Source: Pseudorhodoferax sp. Leaf265
GTDB taxonomy: Bacteria; Pseudomonadota; Gammaproteobacteria; Burkholderiales; Burkholderiaceae_C
Reading direction: 5' to 3'
Assembly (NCBI RefSeq): GCF_001422365.1
Contig: NZ_LMMT01000036.1
Location: forward strand, 251,823 to 315,822
DNA: 64,000 nt
Under the pieces are notes generated by a model, which made no database searches, had not been told where the DNA came from, and worked only from the letters and a program-made list of their open reading frames with translations. Positions 25,954-34,922 of this stretch are shown here, one piece after another. Positions within the stretch are counted from its first letter, which is position 1, and each line of letters opens with the position of its first letter. Position numbers and translations under genes: made by a program.

Positions 25954-26667
25954 ATGCAACGCAGAACCGTCCTCCACTCCGCCGCCGCGCTGGGTCTCGT
26001 CGCCCTGGCCCCGCCGCTGTTCGCCGCCGCAAAGCTGAAGCCGGGCGCCAGTGCCGCGCTGATCGTCGTCGACGTGCAGAACTGCTTCATCGACGGCGGG
26101 ACGCTGCCGGTCAAGGGCGGAGCCGAGGTCGTGCCCGTCATCAACAAGCTCTCGCTGGCGTTCCAGAACATCGTCGTCACGCAGGACTGGCACACCCAGG
26201 GCCACGCCTCCTTCGCCAGCGCGCACGGCGGCAAGAAGCCCTTCGACAGCATCAAGCTGAACTACGGCGACCAGGTGCTGTGGCCCGACCACTGCGTGCA
26301 GGGCACGGAAGACGCGGCGCTGCACAAGGACCTCCAGCTGCCCACCACGCAGCTGATCATCCGCAAGGGCTTCAACAAGGGCGTGGACAGCTACTCCGCG
26401 TTCCAGGAGGCCGACCGCAAAACCGTGACGGGCCTGGCCGGCTACCTGAAGGCGCGCGGCATCAAGACCGTCTACATCACCGGCCTGGCGACCGACTTCT
26501 GCGTGGCCTGGACCGCGCTGGACGCGCGTGCCGCCGGCTTCGAGGCCTATGTGATCGAGGACGCCACGCGCGCCATCGACCTCAACGGCTCGCTGGCCGC
26601 GGCCTGGAAGCAGATGGCGGCCAAGGGCGTCAAGCGCATCCAGTCCGGCGACGTGGAAGGCGTGTGA
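25954..26667 (+). CDS. pncA: Exported nicotinamidase (isochorismatase-like hydrolase)
   Basis: A 237-residue enzyme with the full nicotinamidase residue set. The catalytic triad is Asp40 (VVDVQNCF), Lys138 (IIRKGF) and Cys183 (ATDFCVAW). Metal ligands are Asp78 and His80 (TQDWH) and His113 (WPDHCVQ). It converts nicotinamide to nicotinate and ammonia. Unlike the usual cytoplasmic PncA it starts with an export leader (residues 1-26, MQRRTVLHSAAALGLVALAP, ending FAAA) whose RR could be a Tat or Sec n-region. It is coupled to nicA by a GTGA overlap, so its product probably feeds the nicotinate dehydrogenase. Periplasmic placement is inferred from the leader. Confidence 0.88.
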   Translation: MQRRTVLHSAAALGLVALAPPLFAAAKLKPGASAALIVVDVQNCFIDGGTLPVKGGAEVVPVINKLSLAFQNIVVTQDWHTQGHASFASAHGGKKPFDSIKLNYGDQVLWPDHCVQGTEDAALHKDLQLPTTQLIIRKGFNKGVDSYSAFQEADRKTVTGLAGYLKARGIKTVYITGLATDFCVAWTALDARAAGFEAYVIEDATRAIDLNGSLAAAWKQMAAKGVKRIQSGDVEGV

Positions 26668-27140
26668 CGGCCTATAGCCTGCATGTCAACGGCAGCGAAC
26701 GGCACTTCGACGTGCCGCGCGCCACCTCGCTGCTGCACCTGCTGCGCAACGACTGCGGCCTGAACGGCCCCAAGTACGGCTGTGGCCTGGGCCAATGCGG
26801 CAGTTGCACGGTGCTGGTCGACGGCGTGGCCACGCGCAGCTGCGTGGTACCCGCGCACGGCGCGGCCGGGCGCAGCATCACCACGCTGGAAGGGCTGGGC
26901 ACGCGCGAAGCGCCGCACCCGGTGCAACAGGCCTTCATCGACGCGCAGGCCGCGCAGTGCGGCTACTGCCTGAACGGCATGGTCATGGCCACCGTGGCGC
27001 TGTTGCGGCGCCTGCCGCACCCGACCGCTGCGCAGGTGCGCGCCGAGCTCTCGCACAACCTGTGCCGTTGCGGCACGCACCTGGAAATCCTGGACGCCGT
27101 GCAGCGCGCGGCCAGCCTCCAGGCGGAGGCCGGCCTCTGA
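26664..27140 (+). CDS. nicA: Nicotinate dehydrogenase 2Fe-2S subunit
   Basis: A 158-residue subunit of the xanthine oxidase family with two 2Fe-2S clusters. The N-terminal plant-type cluster uses Cys40, Cys45, Cys48 and Cys60, and the C-terminal one uses Cys99, Cys102, Cys134 and Cys136 (CGYC ... CRCG). NicA of Pseudomonas putida is 157 residues long, a close match. It starts with GTG at 26664, which overlaps the nicotinamidase stop (GTGA), and its own stop overlaps the nicB start (TGATG). It passes electrons from the molybdenum site of NicB to the cytochrome domain during hydroxylation of nicotinate to 6-hydroxynicotinate. Confidence 0.9.
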   Translation: MTAYSLHVNGSERHFDVPRATSLLHLLRNDCGLNGPKYGCGLGQCGSCTVLVDGVATRSCVVPAHGAAGRSITTLEGLGTREAPHPVQQAFIDAQAAQCGYCLNGMVMATVALLRRLPHPTAAQVRAELSHNLCRCGTHLEILDAVQRAASLQAEAGL

Positions 27141-30100
27141 TGCGTGCGGAAGGTGTTCCGGCATCGCGCGCGGCGTTGCGCAGTGCCGACGGCGTGCTGC
27201 TGGTGCTGCGCGAGGTGCCACCGCCGCCCGCCCCGTCCCCGGGCCAGCCGCCTGCCGTGGCCGGCAACCCGGCCGAAGGTCCCGAGCTGCTGCTGGCCTG
27301 CTGGGATGACGGCAGCGCCACTGGCTTCGCCGGCCACGTCGACCTGGGCACCGGCCTGCGCACGGCCCTCACGCAGATCGTGGCCGAGGAACTGGACGTG
27401 GCGCCCGCGCAGGTGCGCATGCAGATGGGCAGCACGGCCAGCGCGCCGAACCAGGGTGCCACCATCGCCAGCGCCTCGATCCAGATCCATGCGCAGCCGC
27501 TGCGCCTGGCCGCGGCCCAGGCCCGGGTCTGGCTACAGGCGAATGGCGGCGCCGCAGCGCTCGCGGGCCGGCATGTCGAACTGCGGCTCGACACCCAAAC
27601 GCCCACCAAGCCGGTGCAAGACTACCGCCTGGTCGGCCAGTCCGTGCCGCGCGTGGACATCCCGGCCAAGGTGCATGGCGAGCTGGTCTTCGTGCACGAC
27701 ATGCGCGTGCCCGGCATGCTGCACGGCCGCGTCGTGCGCCCGCCCTACGCCGGCCTCGACGCGGGCGAATTCGTCGGCAACACGCTGGACGGCGTGGACG
27801 AAAGCTCCGTCGCCCACATCCCTGGCGTGGTCGCGGTCGTGGTGCAACGCGACTTTGTCGGTGTCGTCGCCGAACGCGAGGAGATGGCCGAGGCCGCCAT
27901 GGCCGCTCTCGCCGTGCGCTGGAAGCCCTGGCCCGGCATGGCCGGCGTGGACCAGACCGAGCAGGCCCTGCGCGCCAACCCGTCCACGCGCCGGCTGCTG
28001 CTGGAGCAGGGCAAGGTGGACCAGGCCATCGCGGGTGCGGCCGCCCACATGCCGCGCACCTACGTCTGGCCGTACCAGCTGCACGCGTCCATCGGCCCGT
28101 CCTGCGCGCTCGCGCACTGGCACGGCGAGGCGACCCAGACGGTGGCCACGGTCTGGGCCGGCACGCAGAACCCGCATGTGCTGCGCGCCGACCTGGCCCT
28201 GCTGGCTGGCGTGGCCGACGCGCGCATCGACCTGGTCCGCATGGAGGCGGCGGGCTGCTACGGCCGCAACGGCGCCGATGACGTAGCGGCCGATGCGCTG
28301 CTGCTCTCGCGCGCCGTCGGCCGGCCCGTGCGCGTGCAGCTCACGCGCGCGCAGGAAAGCGCCTGGGAGCCCAAGGGCGCGGCCCAGCTCATGCAGGTCG
28401 ACGGCGGCCTCAACGCCGACGGCACGCCGGCCGCTTACGACTTCGAGACCTCCTACCCGAGCAATGGCGCGCCCACGCTGGCGCTGCTGCTCACGCGCAC
28501 CGTCGAGCCCGTGGCCAAGGCCTTCGAGATGGGCGACCGCACCGCCGTGCCGCCCTATGCCTACGCCCACCTGCGCGTGGCCGCCAACGACATGGCACCG
28601 ATGCTGCGGGCCTCCTGGCTGCGTGGCGTGTCGGCCCTGCCCAACTCCTTCGCGCACGAGTCCTACATCGACGAGCTGGCCACGGCCGCCGGCGTCGACC
28701 CGGTGGACTACCGGCTGCGCCACCTGCCCGATGCGCGCGCGGCCGATCTCGTGCGCGCCACGGCCGCCAAGGCCGGCTGGAAGCGGCACACTGCGCCGCA
28801 ATCGCAAGCCACCGAGGGAGAGATCCTCAAGGGCCAGGGGTTCGCGTACGCGCGCTACATCCACAGCAAGTTCCCCGGCTTCGGGGCCGCCTGGGCCGCC
28901 TGGGTGGCCGACGTGGAGGTCAACCGGCGCACAGGCGAGGTGCACGTGCGCCGTGTCGTCGTGGGGCACGACGCGGGTCTCATGGTCAACCCGGCTGGCG
29001 TGCAACACCAGGTGCACGGCAACGTGCTGCAGACCACAAGCCGCGCGCTCAAGGAGCACGTGCAGGTCGAGCCCGGCACCGGCGTGACGTTGAACCGCGA
29101 ATGGGGCAGCTACCCCCTGCTGTCCTTCCGCGAGGTGCCTGTCGTCGAGGTCATGCTGATGCCGCGCCCTGGCGAGGCGCCGCTGGGTGCGGGCGAATCG
29201 GCCTCGGTGCCTGGCACGGCGGCAATCGCCAACGCCATCTTCGACGCGACCGGCGTGCGCCTGCGCGCACCGCCGTTCACGCCCGAGGTCGTGCGCGCGG
29301 CGCTGCACCAGGGCCAGCTGCCGCCGCCACCGCCCGCACCCACGCCCCACGCCGAGGCGGCGATGCCCGCCCCGGCGGCCGGCCTGCCGCCCGACGCCCG
29401 CTTGCCGCGCCGCAAGCCGCTGTGGGCCATGGCGCTGGCCCTGGTGGTCGGCGGCATCGCCACCGTGGCCGGGGTGGCCGGCTGGCGCAGCGCCATCGCG
29501 CCCGTGGCGCGCCCTGCCCTGGACACCTACAGTGCCGCCACCATCGAGCGCGGGCGCCTGCTCGCGGCGGCCGGTGATTGCGTGGTCTGCCATACCGCGC
29601 CGGGCGGCCAGCCCAACACGGGCGGGCGCGGCATGGACACGCCGTTCGGCACGGTCTACACCACCAACCTCACGCCCGACCCGGCCAGCGGCATTGGCGC
29701 CTGGTCGCTGGCCGCCTTCCAGCGCGCCATGCGCGAAGGCATCTCGCGCGACGGCCGCCACCTGTACCCGGCCTTCCCGTACACGGCCTTCACGAAGATG
29801 ACGGACGAGGACTTGACGGCGCTCTACGCCTACCTGATGGCGCAGCCGGCCATCGCGCACCAGCCGCCCGCCACGCAGCTGCCCTTCCCGTTCGGCCTGC
29901 GCCCGTTGCTGGCCGGCTGGAATGCGTTGAACCTGGAGGCAGGCGCCTGGAAGCCCGACCCCCTCCAGACGCCGGAATGGAACCGCGGCGCCTACCTCGT
30001 CAACGGCGTGGGCCATTGCGGCGCCTGCCACACGCCGCGCGATGCGCTGGGGGCGGAGCGCAGCGGCAAGGCCTTCCTGTCCGGCGCGCTGATCGATGGC

Positions 30101-30673
30101 TGGGAAGCGCCGGCGCTGACCGGCCTGTCCAAGGCGCCCGTGCCCTGGAGCGCGGACAGCTTCTACGCCTACCTGCGCCACGGCCACAGCCCCGAGCACG
30201 GCGCAGCCGCCGGACCGATGGCGCCTGTGGTGCAAGAGCTTGCCGCGCTGCCCGATGCCGACATCCGCGCGATGGCGCTCTACCTGGCCTCGTTCCAGCT
30301 GCCGGCCACGCCGGCGCGCCCCGTGGCCACACGCACGGACGCACTGCCCGGCCCGGCGCAACGCCTGTTCGAGAACGCCTGCGGCGCCTGCCACCACGAC
30401 GGCGACGGCCCCAAGCTGCTGGGCCTGAACCTGCCGCTGGCGCTGTCGACCAAGCTGCACAGCGACCGGCCCGACAACCTGTTGCGCGTGATCCTGGAAG
30501 GCGTGCGCGAGGCGGCGGGGCCGCAGGTCGGCTTCATGCCGGGGTTTGCCGACAACCTCTCCGATGAGCAGATCGCCACGCTGGCGGGGTATCTGCGGCA
30601 GCGCCATGCGCCGGACAAGCCGGCCTGGCAGGACTTGGCCGGTCGGACGGCCGCTCTGCGCGCTGGACGCTGA
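27140..30673 (+). CDS. nicB: Nicotinate dehydrogenase molybdopterin/cytochrome c subunit
   Basis: A 1177-residue fusion, nearly the length of P. putida NicB (1187). Residues 1 to about 735 are the molybdopterin-binding part (for example VDLGTGLRTALTQIVAEELDV and GAGESASVPGTAAIANAIFDATG). A proline-rich linker and one membrane helix (about 761-783) follow. Then come three c-type heme sites: CVVCH at 814-818, CGACH at 960-964 and CGACH at 1081-1085. It hydroxylates nicotinate at C6 using water and hands electrons via NicA and the hemes to the respiratory chain. It is the last gene of the operon and ends three bases from the convergent chain-length gene, with no terminator visible. Confidence 0.9.
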   Translation: MRAEGVPASRAALRSADGVLLVLREVPPPPAPSPGQPPAVAGNPAEGPELLLACWDDGSATGFAGHVDLGTGLRTALTQIVAEELDVAPAQVRMQMGSTASAPNQGATIASASIQIHAQPLRLAAAQARVWLQANGGAAALAGRHVELRLDTQTPTKPVQDYRLVGQSVPRVDIPAKVHGELVFVHDMRVPGMLHGRVVRPPYAGLDAGEFVGNTLDGVDESSVAHIPGVVAVVVQRDFVGVVAEREEMAEAAMAALAVRWKPWPGMAGVDQTEQALRANPSTRRLLLEQGKVDQAIAGAAAHMPRTYVWPYQLHASIGPSCALAHWHGEATQTVATVWAGTQNPHVLRADLALLAGVADARIDLVRMEAAGCYGRNGADDVAADALLLSRAVGRPVRVQLTRAQESAWEPKGAAQLMQVDGGLNADGTPAAYDFETSYPSNGAPTLALLLTRTVEPVAKAFEMGDRTAVPPYAYAHLRVAANDMAPMLRASWLRGVSALPNSFAHESYIDELATAAGVDPVDYRLRHLPDARAADLVRATAAKAGWKRHTAPQSQATEGEILKGQGFAYARYIHSKFPGFGAAWAAWVADVEVNRRTGEVHVRRVVVGHDAGLMVNPAGVQHQVHGNVLQTTSRALKEHVQVEPGTGVTLNREWGSYPLLSFREVPVVEVMLMPRPGEAPLGAGESASVPGTAAIANAIFDATGVRLRAPPFTPEVVRAALHQGQLPPPPPAPTPHAEAAMPAPAAGLPPDARLPRRKPLWAMALALVVGGIATVAGVAGWRSAIAPVARPALDTYSAATIERGRLLAAAGDCVVCHTAPGGQPNTGGRGMDTPFGTVYTTNLTPDPASGIGAWSLAAFQRAMREGISRDGRHLYPAFPYTAFTKMTDEDLTALYAYLMAQPAIAHQPPATQLPFPFGLRPLLAGWNALNLEAGAWKPDPLQTPEWNRGAYLVNGVGHCGACHTPRDALGAERSGKAFLSGALIDGWEAPALTGLSKAPVPWSADSFYAYLRHGHSPEHGAAAGPMAPVVQELAALPDADIRAMALYLASFQLPATPARPVATRTDALPGPAQRLFENACGACHHDGDGPKLLGLNLPLALSTKLHSDRPDNLLRVILEGVREAAGPQVGFMPGFADNLSDEQIATLAGYLRQRHAPDKPAWQDLAGRTAALRAGR

Positions 30674-30676
30674 ACT

Positions 30677-32746
30677 TCAGCGCAGCGCCGCCACGGCCGG
30701 CATCAGCGCTTCGATCTCGGCGAGCGGCCTGCGCTCACCGGGCGGCGCCAGCGGCCCCAGGGCGTTGAGCTGCTCGGACGACAGCCTGCCGACCAGGCGC
30801 CCCAGATCACCGAACCGCAGGCCCTGGCGCACGAGGAAGGCCACGTAGGTGTGGCGCAGGCTTTCGGGCGTCACCGACTGGGGCTGCTCCAGGCCCGCGT
30901 CGAAAGCGCTGGACGTCACGACGCTGGCGACATCCGCCACCGCGAGCGCCTGGCCGGACACGGACAGCAAGGGCTGCTGCGGTGACGCCCCGGAGCCGGC
31001 ACTGGCGACCAGCAAAGTCAGCAGCGGCGCCGACAGCGCCAGCACCCGAGGCGCCTCGCCTGGCACCGTCAAACGGCCCGCGGCGCCATCCAGGTCGCCC
31101 ACGCGCAAGGCCCCGGCCTCCTCGGCCGACAGCCCGCAGAGCAGGCACGCCAGCAAAGGCAGGTGCTCGGGCGCCGTCGCCGCCAGCAACTGTCCGACCT
31201 CGTGCTGCTCCAGTTCGCGCGGCAAGGCCTGCGCCAGCAGCGGGGTAGCCATGGCACTGGGCGGCGCGCTCTGCTGGTGCGCCACGGCCGCCATCTGCGG
31301 CGCTGCGCCGAGCACGGGCCCGATCGGATGGGGCTGCATCCAGGGCTGCGGCACGATGACCGTGGACGGCCCTGGCGCCACGGGCTCGGTGCGGTTGAAG
31401 AACTCGACGAACCACACGGCCAGGAAGCCCAACAGCAGCGAGGCGCCTACCGCGATCGCGGCGTCGCGCGTGTACAGCGGGCGCCAGGCCGTCTCAGGCA
31501 CCGCGGCCGGCTCCACGACCAGCAGGCGTGGCTTGCGCTCGCGGGCCGTGGCCTCCAGTGCCAGCAGGCGCTGGCGCGCGCCCTGGCGCACCTGCTCCAG
31601 ACCTTTGAGGTCTTCCTTCATGGCCTCGAACTCGGCAAAGCGGCGCGTGAAGTTCTGCGCTTTCAGCCGGTCTTCGCCGAACTGCTGCTGCAGGCGCTGC
31701 GCCGTGGCCTTGGCACCGGCCAGTTCCTCGCGCGCCTCGGTCAACGCGTTCTGCACGCCCTTGCGCCGCTCGCTGTCGAGCTGCTGCTGCAGGTCGGCAA
31801 TGCGGTTGCGGGCCGCCCGGGCGCTCGGGTCCATGTCCAGGTACTGCGGCGTGAACTGGCGCTCGATCGCCTTGTAGTCCTCGCGCAGCTGGGACAGCCG
31901 CGCCTCGATGCTGGCGACGGTGGGATTGTCCTTGGCCGAGGGCGCGCGCCGCCCCTGGGCCACCGCTTCTTCCAGTGCACGCACACGGCCTTCTGCGGCT
32001 GCGGCGCGCTCGTCGTTCTTGGCGACGGCATCGCCCAGGCCCTTGAGCCGTGCCAGCGTCTGGTTCTCGCTGCGTTCGGCCGACACGATGGCCGAATTGA
32101 CACGGAACGCCTCCACCTCGCGCTGGCGCGCCCGCACCCGCTCGTCCATCTCGCGCGCTGTCTCGCGGGCTTGCGCCAGTTGCTGCTGCACCGCGTTGTC
32201 GCCCTGGGCGGCTTGCTCGTCGCGGTAGACCTCCACCAGGGTGTTGACCAGGCGCGCCACGCCCTGCCGGTCCGGACCGCGCGCCTCGATGCGCACGATA
32301 TTCGTGCCGTCCACGGCCCGCAGGCTCAACATGTCCTGCAGCTGCTGCACGCGCTCGTCCAGGGCCGCGCCCTGCAGCTGCCCCCCGGCCAGGCGCTGGG
32401 CCACCTTCTCGAGGACCGGGCGGCTGCCCAGGTTCTGCAGTTCGGTCAGGAAATCCTGCGACGCATCGCGCGGCGCCGAGGCCGCGATCGACGCGCCCAG
32501 CGCCGATGGCGTCAGCTGCACACGCGCATTGGCCAGGTAGACCGCCGGCCGCATGTAGGTGTAGGCCAGGCCGGCGATGGCCGACAGCAGGAACACGCTG
32601 AAGAACACCAGCACGCGCCGGCGCATGGCCGCACTGCGGCGCACGGGCATCGCATCGATCAGCGGTGCGCCGGCCGCATAGGCCTGGAAAGGGGGCGCGT
32701 GCAGGCGGCGGGCGGTGTCGTCGTCAAGGGGCACAAAATACCTCAC
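30677..32746 (-). CDS. Polysaccharide chain-length determinant fused to a recombinase-like domain
   Basis: A 689-residue protein with a polysaccharide co-polymerase (Wzz/GumC-like) body. The first membrane helix is at about 44-65 and the second at about 428-450, with a long periplasmic coiled coil between (about 180-405). No Walker motif is seen, so the cytoplasmic part is not a BY-kinase. Instead, residues about 508-660 resemble the catalytic half of tyrosine recombinases: a helix-rich start, CGLSAEEAGALRVGDLD near 537-553 and TPESLRHTYVAFLVRQG near 626-642. The usual first Arg is Ser and no nucleophilic Tyr is seen, so it should be inactive. The start is a GTG at 32746 without a clear ribosome binding site; the true start may be somewhat downstream. 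Confidence 0.8.
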   Translation of the reverse strand: MRYFVPLDDDTARRLHAPPFQAYAAGAPLIDAMPVRRSAAMRRRVLVFFSVFLLSAIAGLAYTYMRPAVYLANARVQLTPSALGASIAASAPRDASQDFLTELQNLGSRPVLEKVAQRLAGGQLQGAALDERVQQLQDMLSLRAVDGTNIVRIEARGPDRQGVARLVNTLVEVYRDEQAAQGDNAVQQQLAQARETAREMDERVRARQREVEAFRVNSAIVSAERSENQTLARLKGLGDAVAKNDERAAAAEGRVRALEEAVAQGRRAPSAKDNPTVASIEARLSQLREDYKAIERQFTPQYLDMDPSARAARNRIADLQQQLDSERRKGVQNALTEAREELAGAKATAQRLQQQFGEDRLKAQNFTRRFAEFEAMKEDLKGLEQVRQGARQRLLALEATARERKPRLLVVEPAAVPETAWRPLYTRDAAIAVGASLLLGFLAVWFVEFFNRTEPVAPGPSTVIVPQPWMQPHPIGPVLGAAPQMAAVAHQQSAPPSAMATPLLAQALPRELEQHEVGQLLAATAPEHLPLLACLLCGLSAEEAGALRVGDLDGAAGRLTVPGEAPRVLALSAPLLTLLVASAGSGASPQQPLLSVSGQALAVADVASVVTSSAFDAGLEQPQSVTPESLRHTYVAFLVRQGLRFGDLGRLVGRLSSEQLNALGPLAPPGERRPLAEIEALMPAVAALR

Positions 32747-32813
32747 GGACTGGGCAACTGCGCACCCGTCGCCGCCAACCAGGGTCGTGCGCGGCCAGCG
32801 GGGTGGGCCGCCA

Positions 32814-34847
32814 CTATACGTGGGCAGGCGGGCTGGCCACAGCCGCCGTGCGCGGCAGATGCAGGGAGAAGAACAACAGCAGCAGGAACAGGAACGCCAC
32901 CCGCGGCATGTCCATGATGCTGCTCACCAAGCCCAGCGCGCAGGCACCAGCCAGCCCCGCTGCCAGGTAGGGCGCCAGCGGCTGCCCACGCGCCGCGCCG
33001 AATGACACCCGCCACAGTGCCCAGGCCACGAGGGCAGCGAACACCAGCAAGGCCAGGACGCCCCGTTCGATCAACCACTCCAGGTACAGGTTGTCGATGT
33101 GCCACGGCAGAAAGTAGCTGTCGACCACCGGAAACCACTGCGCCAGCCCCTGTTCGAAGCCGGCATTGCGCAGCGCGACCGGCTGCCCACCGGCCGTGAG
33201 GGACAGGTTGTCCAGATCGACCGCACCGCCGGGCCGTGTCACGGCCAGCTCCAGGCTCACGCGCCGCGGCGCCCATGCCGCACCGGCCGCGAGCGACGGT
33301 CCGGCCAAGTCCAGTTCCACATGCTGCCAGGCGCCGTCGCTCCCGCGGCGCACGGTCAGATGGCGGATCTGGCAATCGCCCTCGTAGATCAGGTGCCGCT
33401 CGCACACCAGGATGCGCAGCCGCGTCGGCTGCGCCATGCGCACGTCCAGACCGACGCGGTAGCGCGCGCCAGGCACCAGCGCGACCTGCTGCGTGAGCGC
33501 ATACCGGCCCGCCAGTTGCGGACGTGTCGGCGGGCCGTACAGACGCAGGAACTGTCCGCCGGGCCGCTCTGGATCGGCCAGCGCCACGGCGGCGCCCGGG
33601 AATTCACCGGCACGGTCGATGTCGGCATAGTGCTCGGGCAGGCGGCCCAGGCCGATGCCGGCGAGCCATGCGGACGGCGTCTGCAGGACCGACACCCCCC
33701 GCATCCAGTGCGACAGACGGCTGCCGAAATCCTCCTTGGTGTCGCCCAGCCGGTCGAACAGGAAACTGCTGGCCAGTGCCATCAGCACCACCTGGGCCAC
33801 CAGCAGCACCCGCAGCACGGCGTTGGCGCGTCGGCGCCACGGCGGCCCTGCATCGGCCGGGGCGCCGCGCGGCTGCCGATGCAACAGCAGCCCCACCACA
33901 ACCAGGCTGCCAGCCACCGCGCCGTAGACGCCACGTGCGAAGGTGGTCAGGCAGACGTAGGCCAGCACGAGCGCCAGCAGCGCGGCCGCGCCCCATGCCA
34001 GGGGGCGCCGTGCCGACACCACGGCCCAGACCGCGAACGGCACCGCCAGCGCCAGGTAGCCATCGATGGCGGCGCCGCCGACGTGCATCTCCCAGAACAG
34101 CCCCGCTGTCCGGTAGTCCGAGGCGAAGTTGAGCAGGCCCGGCAGCGCCTCCCGCTCCCAGAGCACCCCCAGTGCGAACACGGCCAGCCCGGCCACCAGG
34201 CCGGCCGCCAGCCCGCGCTGCGCCGACACGGCCGAGTGCTGCAAGGCAGCGCGCAGCAAGGGCACGGCCAGCAAGGCATAGGCCAGCGATTTGCCGACGC
34301 GCAGACTGTTTTCGAAAGAGGTGTAGGGGCCGGACGGATGCGGCGGCAGCCGCTGCAGATCGGCCCAGGCCAACCACATCCCGGCCAGCAGCGACAGGCC
34401 GAGCGCAAGCAGCAGCGCGTCGCGCCAGGGCCAGCGGGCCGGCGGCGCCGACGCCGGCGGGCCCTGCATGGCCAGGCGTGCGTGGCCAGCCGCCAGCGCC
34501 ACCAGAACCAGCAGGTCGGTCTCGTCCGCGGCGATCCAGCCCGTCCAGGGCGCCAGGCTCAGCCACGGCATGCCCGCCGGCACGACGATGAGCCACAGCC
34601 GCGGCCAGCGCCAGGCCACGCCCAGCCAGAGCAGGCACAAGGCGCACGCCAGGACCGGCGCCAGCGGGTGCCGGCTGGCCAGCCACAGGGCCAGCGCACC
34701 GCACACCAACGCCGCCAGGGCATTCGCCCCGCGCCGGGCCATCCAGCGCAGATCGCCGCGCCGGGTCGCGGGCGCAGCGGAAACTGCATCAAACTTTGCC
34801 GACAAATTGGGCCCGGAAGGGAAAGAGTGGTTGCTGCGCCGCAACAT
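32814..34847 (-). CDS. O-antigen ligase/polymerase-like protein with inserted sugar-binding-like domain
   Basis: A 677-residue integral membrane protein of the Wzy/WaaL class. At least ten hydrophobic segments lie between residues 40 and 365 and two or three between 590 and 665. The large periplasmic loop is unusually long: residues about 415-575 form a strand-rich, jelly-roll-like module ([23 protein letters not shown], then AVDLDNLSL) resembling CBM4/9-type carbohydrate-binding domains. It probably joins repeat units of the exopolysaccharide outside the membrane. The gene lies 67 bases upstream of the chain-length gene, its expected partner, and is divergent from ugd. The start at 34847 is the longest ATG; Met36 is an alternative. 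Confidence 0.78.
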   Translation of the reverse strand: MLRRSNHSFPSGPNLSAKFDAVSAAPATRRGDLRWMARRGANALAALVCGALALWLASRHPLAPVLACALCLLWLGVAWRWPRLWLIVVPAGMPWLSLAPWTGWIAADETDLLVLVALAAGHARLAMQGPPASAPPARWPWRDALLLALGLSLLAGMWLAWADLQRLPPHPSGPYTSFENSLRVGKSLAYALLAVPLLRAALQHSAVSAQRGLAAGLVAGLAVFALGVLWEREALPGLLNFASDYRTAGLFWEMHVGGAAIDGYLALAVPFAVWAVVSARRPLAWGAAALLALVLAYVCLTTFARGVYGAVAGSLVVVGLLLHRQPRGAPADAGPPWRRRANAVLRVLLVAQVVLMALASSFLFDRLGDTKEDFGSRLSHWMRGVSVLQTPSAWLAGIGLGRLPEHYADIDRAGEFPGAAVALADPERPGGQFLRLYGPPTRPQLAGRYALTQQVALVPGARYRVGLDVRMAQPTRLRILVCERHLIYEGDCQIRHLTVRRGSDGAWQHVELDLAGPSLAAGAAWAPRRVSLELAVTRPGGAVDLDNLSLTAGGQPVALRNAGFEQGLAQWFPVVDSYFLPWHIDNLYLEWLIERGVLALLVFAALVAWALWRVSFGAARGQPLAPYLAAGLAGACALGLVSSIMDMPRVAFLFLLLLFFSLHLPRTAAVASPPAHV

Positions 34848-34922
34848 CGCCGCATCTGCTCGTTAAGATCGCGACTTTGCCGCCATGGGGGCGGCATTGT
34901 CCTCGCCCAATCTCTGCACACC

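Noticed and set aside
27533-30607. Minus-strand frame of about 1020 codons opposite nicB
   Set aside because: It mirrors the GC-rich codons of nicB; the plus strand carries the molybdopterin and three CxxCH heme motifs.
33099-34922. Long upstream extension of ugd
   Set aside because: The frame is open for 600 codons before the ugd ATG but is antisense to the polymerase gene and Gln/Arg/Pro-rich. The Rossmann motif starts right at the ATG at 34923.
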